The notes below the pieces were generated by a model. It ran no database searches, was not told where the DNA came from, and worked only from the letters and a program-made list of their open reading frames with translations. This document shows positions 14,188 through 22,154 of a stretch of DNA of 64,000 nt, piece after piece. This DNA is from Corallococcus macrosporus. Its GTDB lineage: Bacteria > Myxococcota > Myxococcia > Myxococcales > Myxococcaceae. Made by a program: the position numbers and the translations under genes. Numbering within the stretch: the stretch's first letter is position 1; each line of letters starts with the position of its first letter. Location: contig NZ_JAFIMU010000007.1 in NCBI RefSeq assembly GCF_017302985.1, positions 3,177,001 through 3,241,000 on the forward strand. Direction: 5' to 3'.

Positions 14188-15201
14188 CTACTGCGGCGCG
14201 GGCGCGTAGACGCGCAGCGCCGCGGGGGCCACCTCGAAGCGCATGGGCGTCATGCCCACGTTCTCCCCGTCCGCGTTCACCTCCATGGGCGGGTCCGTCT
14301 CCACGACGAGCCGCGAGGTGTGCAGGTGCACCACGGACTCGTGCTCCAGGTGCCCGCCGCTGCGCATGCCCAGCGCCACGCGCGCCAGCGTGGCCACGTC
14401 CTGCAGGTGGCCCAGCCCCGTGCGCTCGCCGCCGTCCGCCACGGAAGGCGCGGTGATGGCGTAGACGTGGAACTGACGGTCGTCCAGCGTGGCGTCCGGC
14501 GCCACCATGTTGCCCGCGCCGTGGTAGCGGCCGTTGCCCACCACCAGCTGGAGCGCGTCCACCTCCAGCGTCTGGCCGTCCGCCTGGAGCCGGACGTGGA
14601 AGGGCTGCAGCGTGCGCATCTCCGCGGCGGCGGCCATGGGATAGGCCAGCTTGCCGGCGCGCTGCTTCAATTCCTGCGTGAGCCGCTTCGCGATGGCGGT
14701 GGTGAGCCCCAGGCTGGCGGCGTTGAGGAAGGGCCGCCCGTTGACGAGCCCCACGTCCACACGCGCCGTGTAGCCCCCGGCGATGACGTCACACGCGGCC
14801 TCCAGCGTGTCCGGGATGCCCAGCGAGCGCGCGAAGTCGTTGCCGGTGCCCAGCGGCACCACCCCCAGCGTCACGTTGCGGCCCATCAGCGCCTGCACCG
14901 CGCAGCTGATGGTGCCGTCGCCTCCCCCCACGAGGATGCGGCGGGCCCCCTGCGCGATGGCCTCCTCCAGCACCTTGCGCAGGCGCTTGGGCCGCGTCAG
15001 CGCGTGCGCGGCCATGAGCGGGATGCCGTGCTCGGCCAGCAGCGCGCGGGCGCTCTCGAAGGCGTCGCGCCCCGAGCGCGAGCGCGTGTTCACCACCAGG
15101 ACCGCGGGCCCGCCATCCACGTGGCGGAGGCGCGGAGGCGCGTTGAGTGCGGGTTCCAGAGGAAACCTCGGCTTTCTGTGAGGCGTCTCCAAGCTGCGCA
15201 C
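14188..15201 (-). CDS. Diacylglycerol/sphingosine-kinase-like lipid kinase
   Basis: About 337 residues. The kinase domain starts with VLVVNTRSRSG, has the nucleotide-binding GGGDGT motif and the V-P-L-G-T-G-N-D-F-A-R motif, followed by the beta-sandwich domain with VDVGLVNGRPFLNAASLG. The protein belongs to the DAGK/YegS/LCB5 family, which phosphorylates lipid hydroxyls with ATP at the inner membrane. I place the start at GTG 15201 because GGAG sits 7 nt upstream; GTG codons nearer the domain are alternatives. The longer reading frame upstream is only the reverse of the Lys/Arg-rich gene at 15406. It is convergent with hrcA, with 13 bp between the stops. Confidence 0.9.
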   Translation of the reverse strand: MRSLETPHRKPRFPLEPALNAPPRLRHVDGGPAVLVVNTRSRSGRDAFESARALLAEHGIPLMAAHALTRPKRLRKVLEEAIAQGARRILVGGGDGTISCAVQALMGRNVTLGVVPLGTGNDFARSLGIPDTLEAACDVIAGGYTARVDVGLVNGRPFLNAASLGLTTAIAKRLTQELKQRAGKLAYPMAAAAEMRTLQPFHVRLQADGQTLEVDALQLVVGNGRYHGAGNMVAPDATLDDRQFHVYAITAPSVADGGERTGLGHLQDVATLARVALGMRSGGHLEHESVVHLHTSRLVVETDPPMEVNADGENVGMTPMRFEVAPAALRVYAPAPQ

Positions 15202-15405
15202 GACGGCGCTCCAGTACCAGCGGGACCCGGGCGAAAAGGACAGGGACTCTGTCCATTCCCGCGCCTCTGGAGACCGGATGCTTCCGCGAGTGGACAGGGG
15301 TAGGGGGCCAGCGGGTTCCCTCCCTGGGTAGGCGTGTTCACCTTCCAGGCGACGCGGACTCCGTGCCTCGGACCCGCGCCGGGACCGTTTCCAGGAGGGT
15401 ATTGA

Positions 15406-15864
15406 ATGGCACGAGGAAGCAAGGACAAGTACTCGGCGAAGCAGAAGCGCATGGCCGAGCACATCGAGAAGGGCTACGAGGACAAGGGCCTCAGCGAGAA
15501 GACCGCGGAGGGCCGCGCCTGGGCCACGGTGAACAAGCTCACCGGTGGCGGAATGAAGGGCGGCTCCGGCAGCAAGGCGAAGGCGGCCCGCCGGCGTCCC
15601 ACGGCCCGCAAGAACGCGCGCAAGGCTGGACGCGTGGGCGGAAAGCGCCGCGCCGCCACCGCGAAGAAGAGCGCCACCTCCAGCCGCAAGCGGGCCGCGC
15701 CCGCCCGCTCGAAGCGCGCCACCACCGGCCGCAAGGCCACCTCGCGCACCGGCACCGCCGGCAAGCGCTCCACGGCCCGCAAGAGCAGCACGGCGCGCCG
15801 CGGGGCCACGCGCAAGAGCACCGCGTCCCGCTCCCGTACGAAGCGCGGCGGTTCGAAGAAGTAG
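15406..15864 (+). CDS. Histone-H1-like basic protein with conserved N-terminal module
   Basis: A 152-residue protein in two parts. Residues 1-52 form a conserved module (KYSAKQKRMAEHIEKGYE, RAWATVNKLTGGG) found in small bacterial proteins often labelled plasmid-stabilisation or ChaB-like. Residues 53-152 are almost only Lys, Arg, Ala, Ser, Thr and Gly, with repeated S/T-A-R-K steps as in eukaryotic H1 tails. This points to non-specific DNA binding in the nucleoid, which is inference from composition. AGGAGGG (15393-15399) gives a strong ribosome site 6 nt before the ATG. Many Ser/Thr beside basic residues make it a possible kinase substrate. Confidence 0.85.
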   Translation: MARGSKDKYSAKQKRMAEHIEKGYEDKGLSEKTAEGRAWATVNKLTGGGMKGGSGSKAKAARRRPTARKNARKAGRVGGKRRAATAKKSATSSRKRAAPARSKRATTGRKATSRTGTAGKRSTARKSSTARRGATRKSTASRSRTKRGGSKK

Positions 15865-15894
15865 CGCCTGAAGGGCTCGGGCGACGGGGTCCAC

Positions 15895-15920
15895 CGGTGG
15901 CCACGGATGCGTGGCCGCCG
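15895..15920. terminator. Bidirectional hairpin between convergent genes
   Basis: An 11-bp stem (one G-T pair) with the 4-nt loop GATG lies between the histone-like gene (plus) and the HAD hydrolase gene (minus). It could end transcription from both sides. No T-tract is present. Confidence 0.45.
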
Positions 15921-15946
15921 GGGGCGCCGTCACGCCGGCCTTCGGC

Positions 15947-16660
15947 TCAGCGCGACTCCTCGTCCTTGGTGGTGTCGCGCGACGCCGCGTCCCAGGGCCA
16001 GCCCTCGGGGTCCTCTTCCAGGCGGCGCAGGAGCTCCGCGGGGTCCTTCACCAGCGTGCGGCAGCCGGCCGTGCGCAGGTCGTCCGCGCGGAAGCCTCCG
16101 CACAGCACGCCCACGGACGCCAGGTGCAGCTTGCCCGCGGCGAGCGCGTCGAAGGGCGTGTCACCCACCACCACCACCGTGGCGGGGGCGGGCTTGCCCA
16201 GCTTCGTCAGCGCCGCCTCGAAGATGTCCGGGTGCGGCTTGCTCTTGTCGACCTCGTCCTTGTTCGTCTTCGCCTCGAACAGGCCGTCGATGCCGCACAG
16301 CTCCACGTAGCGCTTGAGCTCGTCGTCCTTGGCGCTGGAGGCCAGGGCGACCTTGCGGCCGCGCTTGCGCAGCTGCTGGAACAGCTCCTTCACGCGCGGG
16401 AAGGCGCGCACCTTGGGCAGGAACTCCCGCTTGAAGAGCGCGGAGCGGTACTCCTCCAGGTCCTTGCCGAAGCGCTCCAGCTCCTCGTCGTTGAAGAAGA
16501 CGGGCAGCAGCTGGTCAGCGCCCTTGCCAATCTGGCTGCGCACGTGCGCGAACGGGATGTCCCGGCCGAACTCGATGAACGACCGGCGCCAGGCCTCGGC
16601 GTGCTCGTCCACGGAGTCGATCAGCGTTCCATCCACGTCGAAGATGACGTTCTCAACCAT
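15947..16660 (-). CDS. HAD-superfamily hydrolase (phosphatase/phosphoglucomutase-like)
   Basis: About 237 residues. Motif I is F-D-V-D-G-T (nucleophile and acid Asp), motif II lies in VALASSAK, motif III Lys is in KPHPDIF, and motif IV is VVGDTPFDA. A helical cap domain (about 20-90) marks subclass IA, like phosphoglycolate phosphatases and beta-phosphoglucomutases. The substrate is a small phosphorylated metabolite that cannot be named. I choose ATG 16660 rather than the upstream TTG because GGAGG lies 10 nt before it and motif I follows directly. It sits 47 bp after the upstream lipoprotein gene on the same strand. Confidence 0.92.
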   Translation of the reverse strand: MVENVIFDVDGTLIDSVDEHAEAWRRSFIEFGRDIPFAHVRSQIGKGADQLLPVFFNDEELERFGKDLEEYRSALFKREFLPKVRAFPRVKELFQQLRKRGRKVALASSAKDDELKRYVELCGIDGLFEAKTNKDEVDKSKPHPDIFEAALTKLGKPAPATVVVVGDTPFDALAAGKLHLASVGVLCGGFRADDLRTAGCRTLVKDPAELLRRLEEDPEGWPWDAASRDTTKDEESR

Positions 16661-16707
16661 GAGCGGCGAACCTCCGCCGCCCAAGGTGGCGATGGCTGAC
16701 GGTCCGG

Positions 16708-17529
16708 TCAACCGCCCGAGGGCGTCTTCGGTCCACTCTCCTGCGCTTCACTGTCCACGAGTGTCCGGGTCTGTACGCTGTATCCGTCCGGCGTGGCGGG
16801 GGTGAAGGCGTCGTTGGGCAGCGAGCCCTTGAGGTCCACCTTCGACAGGACCGTCTCCCCCTGCTTCGCGTCGCCCACCCAGCGGGTGAGCTTCCGGGGC
16901 ACGCACAGCCCCAGGGAAGCCTCGCAGTGCTCCTCCTCCATCCGCACCTCCGCCCGGGTGCCGTCCGGCGCGCGCGTCCGCTTGGCCAGGAAGTCCAGCG
17001 TGGGCCAGCGCAGCACGTACGTCACCTCCACGCCGCCGCCCGCTTCCCCCTCCAGCCCCATGGACAGCTCCACCGCCTCCTTCGCCTGGGGCAGCCCCGT
17101 GGTGCGCTTCGCCTTCGCGCTGCGCAAGAGCAGCGGCGCGCGGAAGCCGTCCGGCACGAAGGGGGTGAAGATTTCGGTGAGGAACGCGGACAGCTTCTCC
17201 GCGGAGACCTGGGACGTGAAGGTGGTGAACTGCTTCGTCGCCTCCACCTGCTCGTACAGGTGCTTGCCGTCCCACCACACCTGCCGCGCCTGGGGGGCGG
17301 ACACGGTGCCGCGCATCTTCTGGGGCGCGCGGTACGCGAAGGTGAAGCCCGCGGAGGCCGTGTCCCCTTCCGTCTGCGTGCCCTCCAGCTGGTAGGCCTG
17401 GAGCTTCGCGTCGCGCGCGGCCAGCTTCTCGCGCACCTGGGCCATCAGCTCCGCGTCGTTCGCGCCCCCGGAGGAGGACGAGCGGCACGCGAGGAGGCAC
17501 ACGAGGGGCAGCAGGAGGAGGGCGCGCAT
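16708..17529 (-). CDS. Outer-membrane lipoprotein, LolA/LppX-fold-like
   Basis: A 273-residue lipoprotein. The leader MRALLLLPLVCLLAC ends in a lipobox (L-L-A-C). The body has alternating strands with an early Tyr/Gln-rich segment (QAYQLEGTQTEG, FTFAYRAPQKMRGT, WDGKHLYEQVE) that looks like the half-barrel fold of LolA and related outer-membrane lipoprotein-sorting proteins. Function is likely binding of a hydrophobic ligand at the envelope, inferred from fold only. A 20-residue Ser/Pro/Gly tail closes it. A terminator separates it from the upstream small lipoprotein gene. Confidence 0.75.
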   Translation of the reverse strand: MRALLLLPLVCLLACRSSSSGGANDAELMAQVREKLAARDAKLQAYQLEGTQTEGDTASAGFTFAYRAPQKMRGTVSAPQARQVWWDGKHLYEQVEATKQFTTFTSQVSAEKLSAFLTEIFTPFVPDGFRAPLLLRSAKAKRTTGLPQAKEAVELSMGLEGEAGGGVEVTYVLRWPTLDFLAKRTRAPDGTRAEVRMEEEHCEASLGLCVPRKLTRWVGDAKQGETVLSKVDLKGSLPNDAFTPATPDGYSVQTRTLVDSEAQESGPKTPSGG

Positions 17530-17561
17530 GGGGAACTCAAGGGAACGGGCTGGAAATGGAA

Positions 17562-17588
17562 AAGGCCCCGCTGTCGCCAGGGGGCCTT
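17562..17588 (-). terminator. Intrinsic terminator of the small lipoprotein gene
   Basis: Read on the minus strand, an 8-bp stem (AAGGCCCC/GGGGCCTT) with an 11-nt loop is followed by a short T run. It lies about 30 bp after the stop of the gene at 17620 and before the next lipoprotein gene. Confidence 0.75.
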
Positions 17589-17619
17589 CGGACTGCCTCG
17601 GTGAGGAGGCAGCTTGGGA

Positions 17620-17967
17620 CTACTTCACCGCCACGCCGGTCGCGGAGGAGCTGGTGATGCCGATGATGGTGCCGAACAGGGCGAAGATGCCGTGACGGGG
17701 CGTGGTGTTCGCCGACTTCAGGTCCACCTTGGAGGCGCCCATGGCCTTCGCCTCGGTGATGAGGAGCTTGTTCACCACGGTGTCCAGGTCGCTCTGGACG
17801 ATGTCGATGATGTGGAAGATCGCGGTCAGGCCCAGCGAGCTGCCCTGGATGACGGCCACGGCCTCGCCGTTGGCGGCGATCTCGGAACCGGAGACGACGG
17901 CGGACTCGACGCTGGTGCAGCCCACGAGCGAGGCGGCGGCGACGGCGGACAGGATGAACTTCTTCAT
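17620..17967 (-). CDS. Small lipoprotein of unknown function
   Basis: A 115-residue protein. The leader MKKFILSAVAAASLVGC ends in a lipobox (L-V-G-C). The mature part has a hydrophobic stretch (LGLTAIFHIIDIV), a charged helix (NKLLITEAKAMGASKV) and a Gly/Ser-rich end. It slightly resembles TRL-like small lipoproteins, but I cannot assign it. It is monocistronic: its own promoter is upstream (18057-18084) and a terminator follows. That layout suggests an abundant, separately controlled envelope lipoprotein. Confidence 0.85.
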   Translation of the reverse strand: MKKFILSAVAAASLVGCTSVESAVVSGSEIAANGEAVAVIQGSSLGLTAIFHIIDIVQSDLDTVVNKLLITEAKAMGASKVDLKSANTTPRHGIFALFGTIIGITSSSATGVAVK

Positions 17968-18056
17968 GGTTATCTCCCCAACTGACGGTGGCTTGGATGG
18001 TGGCGGGACGACCCGGACGGGCGCTCCGCCGTTCGGTGAAACCGCAAGCGGCGCGG

Positions 18057-18084
18057 TTCGTAGCAGAAGGTTTTTTCAAGTCAA
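18057..18084 (-). promoter_or_regulatory. Probable promoter of the small lipoprotein gene
   Basis: On the minus strand a -35 box TTGACT (18079-18084) and a -10 box TACGAA (18057-18062) are separated by 16 bp. The local sequence is unusually rich in A/T for this window. The start codon lies about 90 bp downstream. Confidence 0.5.
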
Positions 18085-18182
18085 GGACCCGGGTCGGGGG
18101 AATCCGGGTTGTGTTTGACACTTCATCCGCTCGGGGTGCCGGAACCGGTCGCCCCTCTTGCGGAGGTGAGGCATCTTCGCGC

Positions 18183-19187
18183 ATGCACCCGGTTTCCGTT
18201 CCCCGTCCCGCCCCGCCGCCTCGCGTCTGGCTGCACCTGCTGCTGTTCGGGGTGACGCTGGGGACCACGTTCCTCGCGTACCTGCTGCTCTTCGGGCGCT
18301 CGTTCCCGTTCAGCGGAAGCGGGCTGCTCGCGGAGGACCGGACGCAGGCGCTGTTCTTCAGCGTGTCGCTGCTCGCCATCCTGGGCTCCCACGAGATGGG
18401 GCACTACCTGCTGGCGCGCTGGCACCGGGTGGACACGTCGCTGCCGTACTTCATCCCACTTCCGGTGCCGGGGAGCCTGGGCACGCTGGGCGCGGTCATC
18501 CGGCTGCGCGGGCGCATCCCCACGCGCAACGCCCTGGTGGACATTGGCGCCGCGGGGCCGCTGGCGGGCCTGGTGGTGGCGCTGCCGCTGCTCTACTGGG
18601 GGCTGTTGCACTCCACGGTGGTGGACTCGCCGGCGGTGCCCTCCGCGTTCCCCGGTGAGACGTCGCTGTGGGTGCTGGGACAGGACCTGCTGCATTGGGT
18701 GATGGAGAAGGTGACGCAGGCGCCGCCCGCCGCGACCCCCGTCTACACGAGCCACCAGACGCTGTTCGGCGACAACCTCATCATGAAGGCGCTGACGTGG
18801 CTGGCGCTGGGCCCCCTCCCGGAGGGCAAGGACGTGGTGGTGCACCCGGTGGTCATCGCCGCGTGGTTCGGCCTGCTGGTGACGCTGCTCAACCTGCTGC
18901 CCGTGGGACAGCTGGACGGCGGGCACCTGACGTTCGCCGTGTTCGGGGCGAAGGCCCGCTGGGTGGGGCAGGGCGTGGCGGGGGTGCTGCTCTTCCTCAC
19001 CGTGTTCGTCACCGCGTCGTGGGGCCTGTGGCTGGTGGTGGCGAGCAAGGTCGTGGGCTTCGGCCACCCGGAGGTGGTGCGGCCGGAGGAGCCCCTGAGC
19101 CCCTCGCGCAAGGTCATCTGCGCGCTGTGCCTGCTGGCGCTGGTAGGGTGCGCGATGCCCGTTCCGCTGCGAGAGGTGTGGTCATGA
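18183..19187 (+). CDS. Site-2-protease-type M50 metalloprotease
   Basis: A 334-residue membrane protein with about six hydrophobic helices. The zinc site is H-E-M-G-H (His70-Glu71, His74), and the third ligand lies in the late motif VGQLDGGHL. No PDZ domain is inserted, unlike RseP. Such enzymes cut transmembrane regulators inside the membrane. ATG 18183 is chosen because the mature family start follows closely. Upstream in-frame codons run through non-coding sequence, and GGAGGTGAG lies about 13-16 nt before. Its stop overlaps the next gene start (ATGA), so the zinc-ribbon protein may be a partner. Confidence 0.93.
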   Translation: MHPVSVPRPAPPPRVWLHLLLFGVTLGTTFLAYLLLFGRSFPFSGSGLLAEDRTQALFFSVSLLAILGSHEMGHYLLARWHRVDTSLPYFIPLPVPGSLGTLGAVIRLRGRIPTRNALVDIGAAGPLAGLVVALPLLYWGLLHSTVVDSPAVPSAFPGETSLWVLGQDLLHWVMEKVTQAPPAATPVYTSHQTLFGDNLIMKALTWLALGPLPEGKDVVVHPVVIAAWFGLLVTLLNLLPVGQLDGGHLTFAVFGAKARWVGQGVAGVLLFLTVFVTASWGLWLVVASKVVGFGHPEVVRPEEPLSPSRKVICALCLLALVGCAMPVPLREVWS

Positions 19188-20002
19188 AGTACCAGTGCGA
19201 AGGCTGCGAGCGGCTGGTCCCGGTGGAGTCCTTCCGCGTCGAGGACGGCCAGCTGGCCGTGACGTGCCGGGTGTGCGGCGCCAGGACGCTCGCGGGGCCC
19301 ACCCCGTCCGCCGCGCCCGTTGCATCCGTGGCTCCGGTGGCCCCCGTGTCCCCGGTGGCCGTCCAGGAGTCCTCCCGGGAGCGCGAGGACGCGCCAGCAC
19401 CTCGCGGAGGGGACCACGGCGCCGCCGTGGCGATGCCCGTGGCGGAGGCGTTCGCGCCGCCCCCGCCCGCCCGCGCCAGCGTCACCGCGCTGCGGGTGAT
19501 CCGCTCCGAGGCGTCCTCGCTCGCCCCGCCGGACTTCGACGGGGACCCCTTCCAGGCGCCACCGGGCCACTGCCCCAAGTGCGTGGCGCCCATGCGGGAC
19601 GACGCGGGGGCCTGCGCGCAGTGCGGGCTGGTCTACGCCAACTTCATCCCGGAGGAGCACCAGCCCTCCGAGTCCCTGGCCACGGAGTGGCGCGCGCTGA
19701 TGGTCACGTGGCACGACTGGGACGCGCATGACCGCCTGCTGTCCCATGCGATGGGGCGGGGGGAGCTGGCCATGGTGGGCCGGCTGTACCGCCTGCGGCT
19801 GGCCCGGGCTCCGAACGACCCCCAGGCGCTGCGCGGTCGGGACGAGGTGGTGCGCCGGGTGACCTCCGCGGTGCCGCTCGCTTCCGACGGACCGTCTCCG
19901 GCGATGGCTCGCAAGGTGAAGAGCGCGGTGATGGGCGGGGTGCTGCTGGTGTCCCTGGTGCTCGCGCTGTTGCTCCTCCAGATGCTGCGCGGGGCCTTCT
20001 AG
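19184..20002 (+). CDS. Zinc-ribbon membrane-anchored protein
   Basis: About 272 residues. The N-terminus has a Cys4 ribbon (C-E-G-C ... C-R-V-C). A Pro/Ala/Val-rich linker with acidic patches follows, then a second Cys4 ribbon (GHCPKC ... CAQCGLVY), a helical segment and a C-terminal membrane helix ending in MLRGAF. Topology suggests a cytosolic sensor or adaptor held at the inner membrane. Translation is coupled to the site-2 protease by a 4-bp overlap, so it may regulate or be cut by it; this is inference. No family name is assigned. Confidence 0.85.
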   Translation: MKYQCEGCERLVPVESFRVEDGQLAVTCRVCGARTLAGPTPSAAPVASVAPVAPVSPVAVQESSREREDAPAPRGGDHGAAVAMPVAEAFAPPPPARASVTALRVIRSEASSLAPPDFDGDPFQAPPGHCPKCVAPMRDDAGACAQCGLVYANFIPEEHQPSESLATEWRALMVTWHDWDAHDRLLSHAMGRGELAMVGRLYRLRLARAPNDPQALRGRDEVVRRVTSAVPLASDGPSPAMARKVKSAVMGGVLLVSLVLALLLLQMLRGAF

Positions 20003-20156
20003 GCGGAAAAGGCCCGAAGGGGGCGCTGGCCGGGCCGCTTCCCGGGCGGGCGGGGGACAGGGCTCCAAGACCGTGCGACGGAACGCGCGAGGGGCGCCGG
20101 GCGCTGTTATCCTGCGGGGCCGCCTTTCCGTCCTCCTGCCCCCCGAAGACCGCCGC

Positions 20157-22154
20157 ATGTCCGCGCCCGCGCCCCGTCCCCCTTCTGTCGACAGCCTGCT
20201 GGGTCCTGGTGGCGCGCTGGAAGAGGCGCTGCCCGCGTACGAGCACCGCCCGGAGCAGCTCCAGATGGCGCGCGCCGTGGAGCGGGCCTTCGCCGAGGGC
20301 AGCTACCTGCTGGCGGAGGCCGGCACGGGCACGGGCAAGACGCTGGCCTACCTGGTGCCCGCGCTCCTGTCGGGGCGCAAGGTGGTGGTGTCCACCGCCA
20401 CGAAGACGCTCCAGGATCAGGTGTTCTTCAAGGACCTGCCCCTGCTCAGCGAGAAGCTGGGGCTGCGCTTCGAGGCGGCGTACCTCAAGGGTCGCGGCAA
20501 CTACCTGTGCCTGCACCGCTACGAGTCCTTCGAGAAGGACCCGCAGTTCGTCTCGAAGGAAGAGGCGAAGCAGTGGCCGCTGCTCAAGAAGTGGGTGACG
20601 CAGACGGAGACGGGGGACCGGGCGGAGCTGGACCTGCCGGAGTCCTTCGCCGCGTGGTCGCGGCTGTCCACCACGTCCGAGACGTGCCTGGGCTCGCGCT
20701 GCTCGCTGTATGAGACGTGCTTCGTCACGCGGATGCGCAAGCGCGCGGAGGTCGCGGACCTGCTGGTGGTGAACCACCACCTGTTCTTCGCGGACCTGGC
20801 GCTGCGCAGCTCCGGCAAGCGCACGGAAGGGGTGCTGCCCTTCTACGACGCGGTCATCTTCGACGAGGCGCACGCGCTGGAGGACGCGGCCAGCAACCAC
20901 TTCGGGTGCAGCGTGTCCAACTACCGGCTGGAGGAGCTGTCGCGCGACGCGGTGGCGGCCCTGCCGGCGAAGGACGAGCGGCACGCGACGCTCTCCGCGC
21001 TGGCCCAGCGGGTGCGCTCGCACGCGGACGCGCTGTTCCTCCAGGCGCCGCGCGCGCTGGGGCTGTCCAGCCAGGAGTCCACCGTGGCGCTGCGCCCGGA
21101 GACGATGGGCAAGCTGTCCGGCGCGCTGGAGCAGGTGCGCGAGGGGCTGGCCGCGCTCGCGTCCTTCGCGGGCAGCGAGCGCGAGCCGGAGCTGGCCGCC
21201 ATCCACCGCCGCGCGGAGGAGATGGCGGAGCAGCTCACGTTCCTGGAGAAGTCCGAGTCCGCGGACCACGTGTACTGGGCGGAGGCGCGAGGCAAGGGGC
21301 TGTTCCTGCGCGCGAACCCCATCGACGTGGCGAAGGAGCTGCGCGACCGGCTCTATGGCGCGCTGGACACGGTGGTCTTCACCTCCGCGACGCTCGCGGC
21401 GGACAGCCGCTTCGACTTCTTCGCCAAGCGCATGGGCATGTACGACGACGAGGGCCAGCCGGTGACGCGCGTGCGCACGCTGGCGGTGCCCAGCCCGTTC
21501 GACTTCCCGCGCCAGTCCGCGCTGTACCTGCCCACGCACCTGCCGGACCCCAGCGCCCCGGGCTTCATCGAGGCGGCGGCGGAAGAAATCATCCAGCTGT
21601 GCGAGGTGACGGGGGGACGCGCGTTCGTGCTCTTCACGTCGCTGCGCAACATGGTGCGCGCGTACGAGCTGACGGCGACGCGGCTGCCCTATCAAGCCCT
21701 GCTCCAGGGTGAACGGCCCAAGCAGCAGCTCCTGGACGCGTTCCGTCAGACGCCCAGCGTGCTCTTCGCCGCGCACAGCTTCTGGGAGGGCGTGGACGTG
21801 CCCGGGGACGCGCTGAGCCTGGTCATCATCGACCGGCTCCCGTTCGCTTCACCGGGCGACCCGCTGGTGGCCGCGCGCATCCGCCAGATTCAGGCGCGCG
21901 GTGAGGAGCCGTTTGATCAGTACCAGTTGCCGCAGGCGGCGCTGGCGCTGCGGCAGGGCTTCGGGCGGCTCATCCGCACGCAGGCGGACCGGGGCATCGT
22001 GGCGATGCTGGACCGCCGCATCGTGACCAAGAGCTACGGCCGGGTGTTCCTCTCCAGCCTGCCGCCCGCGAAGCGGATGGACGACACGACGGAGCTGAGC
22101 CGCTGGTTCAACGGCCCGGTGCGCCCGGTGCCGCCCGTGCGTTCGATCCGCTGA
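20157..22154 (+). CDS. DinG/XPD-family Fe-S DNA helicase
   Basis: About 665 residues. Walker A is G-T-G-T-G-K-T (Lys61) and Walker B is D-E-A-H. Four Cys (one in NYLCLHR, three in ETCLGSRCSLYETC) are placed as in the iron-sulphur domain of XPD/DinG helicases. Late motifs include FTSATLA, FVLFTSLRNM, FWEGVDVPGD and QGFGRLIRT. The family unwinds 5' to 3' and acts on D-loops and stalled forks. ATG 20157 is preferred to the upstream frame start because the N-terminal 28 codons before it look non-coding. The last 47 bp overlap the convergent TonB receptor gene. Confidence 0.94.
   Translation: MSAPAPRPPSVDSLLGPGGALEEALPAYEHRPEQLQMARAVERAFAEGSYLLAEAGTGTGKTLAYLVPALLSGRKVVVSTATKTLQDQVFFKDLPLLSEKLGLRFEAAYLKGRGNYLCLHRYESFEKDPQFVSKEEAKQWPLLKKWVTQTETGDRAELDLPESFAAWSRLSTTSETCLGSRCSLYETCFVTRMRKRAEVADLLVVNHHLFFADLALRSSGKRTEGVLPFYDAVIFDEAHALEDAASNHFGCSVSNYRLEELSRDAVAALPAKDERHATLSALAQRVRSHADALFLQAPRALGLSSQESTVALRPETMGKLSGALEQVREGLAALASFAGSEREPELAAIHRRAEEMAEQLTFLEKSESADHVYWAEARGKGLFLRANPIDVAKELRDRLYGALDTVVFTSATLAADSRFDFFAKRMGMYDDEGQPVTRVRTLAVPSPFDFPRQSALYLPTHLPDPSAPGFIEAAAEEIIQLCEVTGGRAFVLFTSLRNMVRAYELTATRLPYQALLQGERPKQQLLDAFRQTPSVLFAAHSFWEGVDVPGDALSLVIIDRLPFASPGDPLVAARIRQIQARGEEPFDQYQLPQAALALRQGFGRLIRTQADRGIVAMLDRRIVTKSYGRVFLSSLPPAKRMDDTTELSRWFNGPVRPVPPVRSIR

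Noticed and set aside
14188..15933. 581-codon version of the lipid kinase gene
   Set aside because: The extra N-terminal codons are the reverse complement of the Lys/Arg-rich histone-like gene and contain no kinase homology; a GTG with a good ribosome site starts the real gene at 15201.
19704..21776. 690-codon open frame on the minus strand
   Set aside because: Antisense shadow of the zinc-ribbon and helicase genes, which have clear motifs. The frame itself has none.
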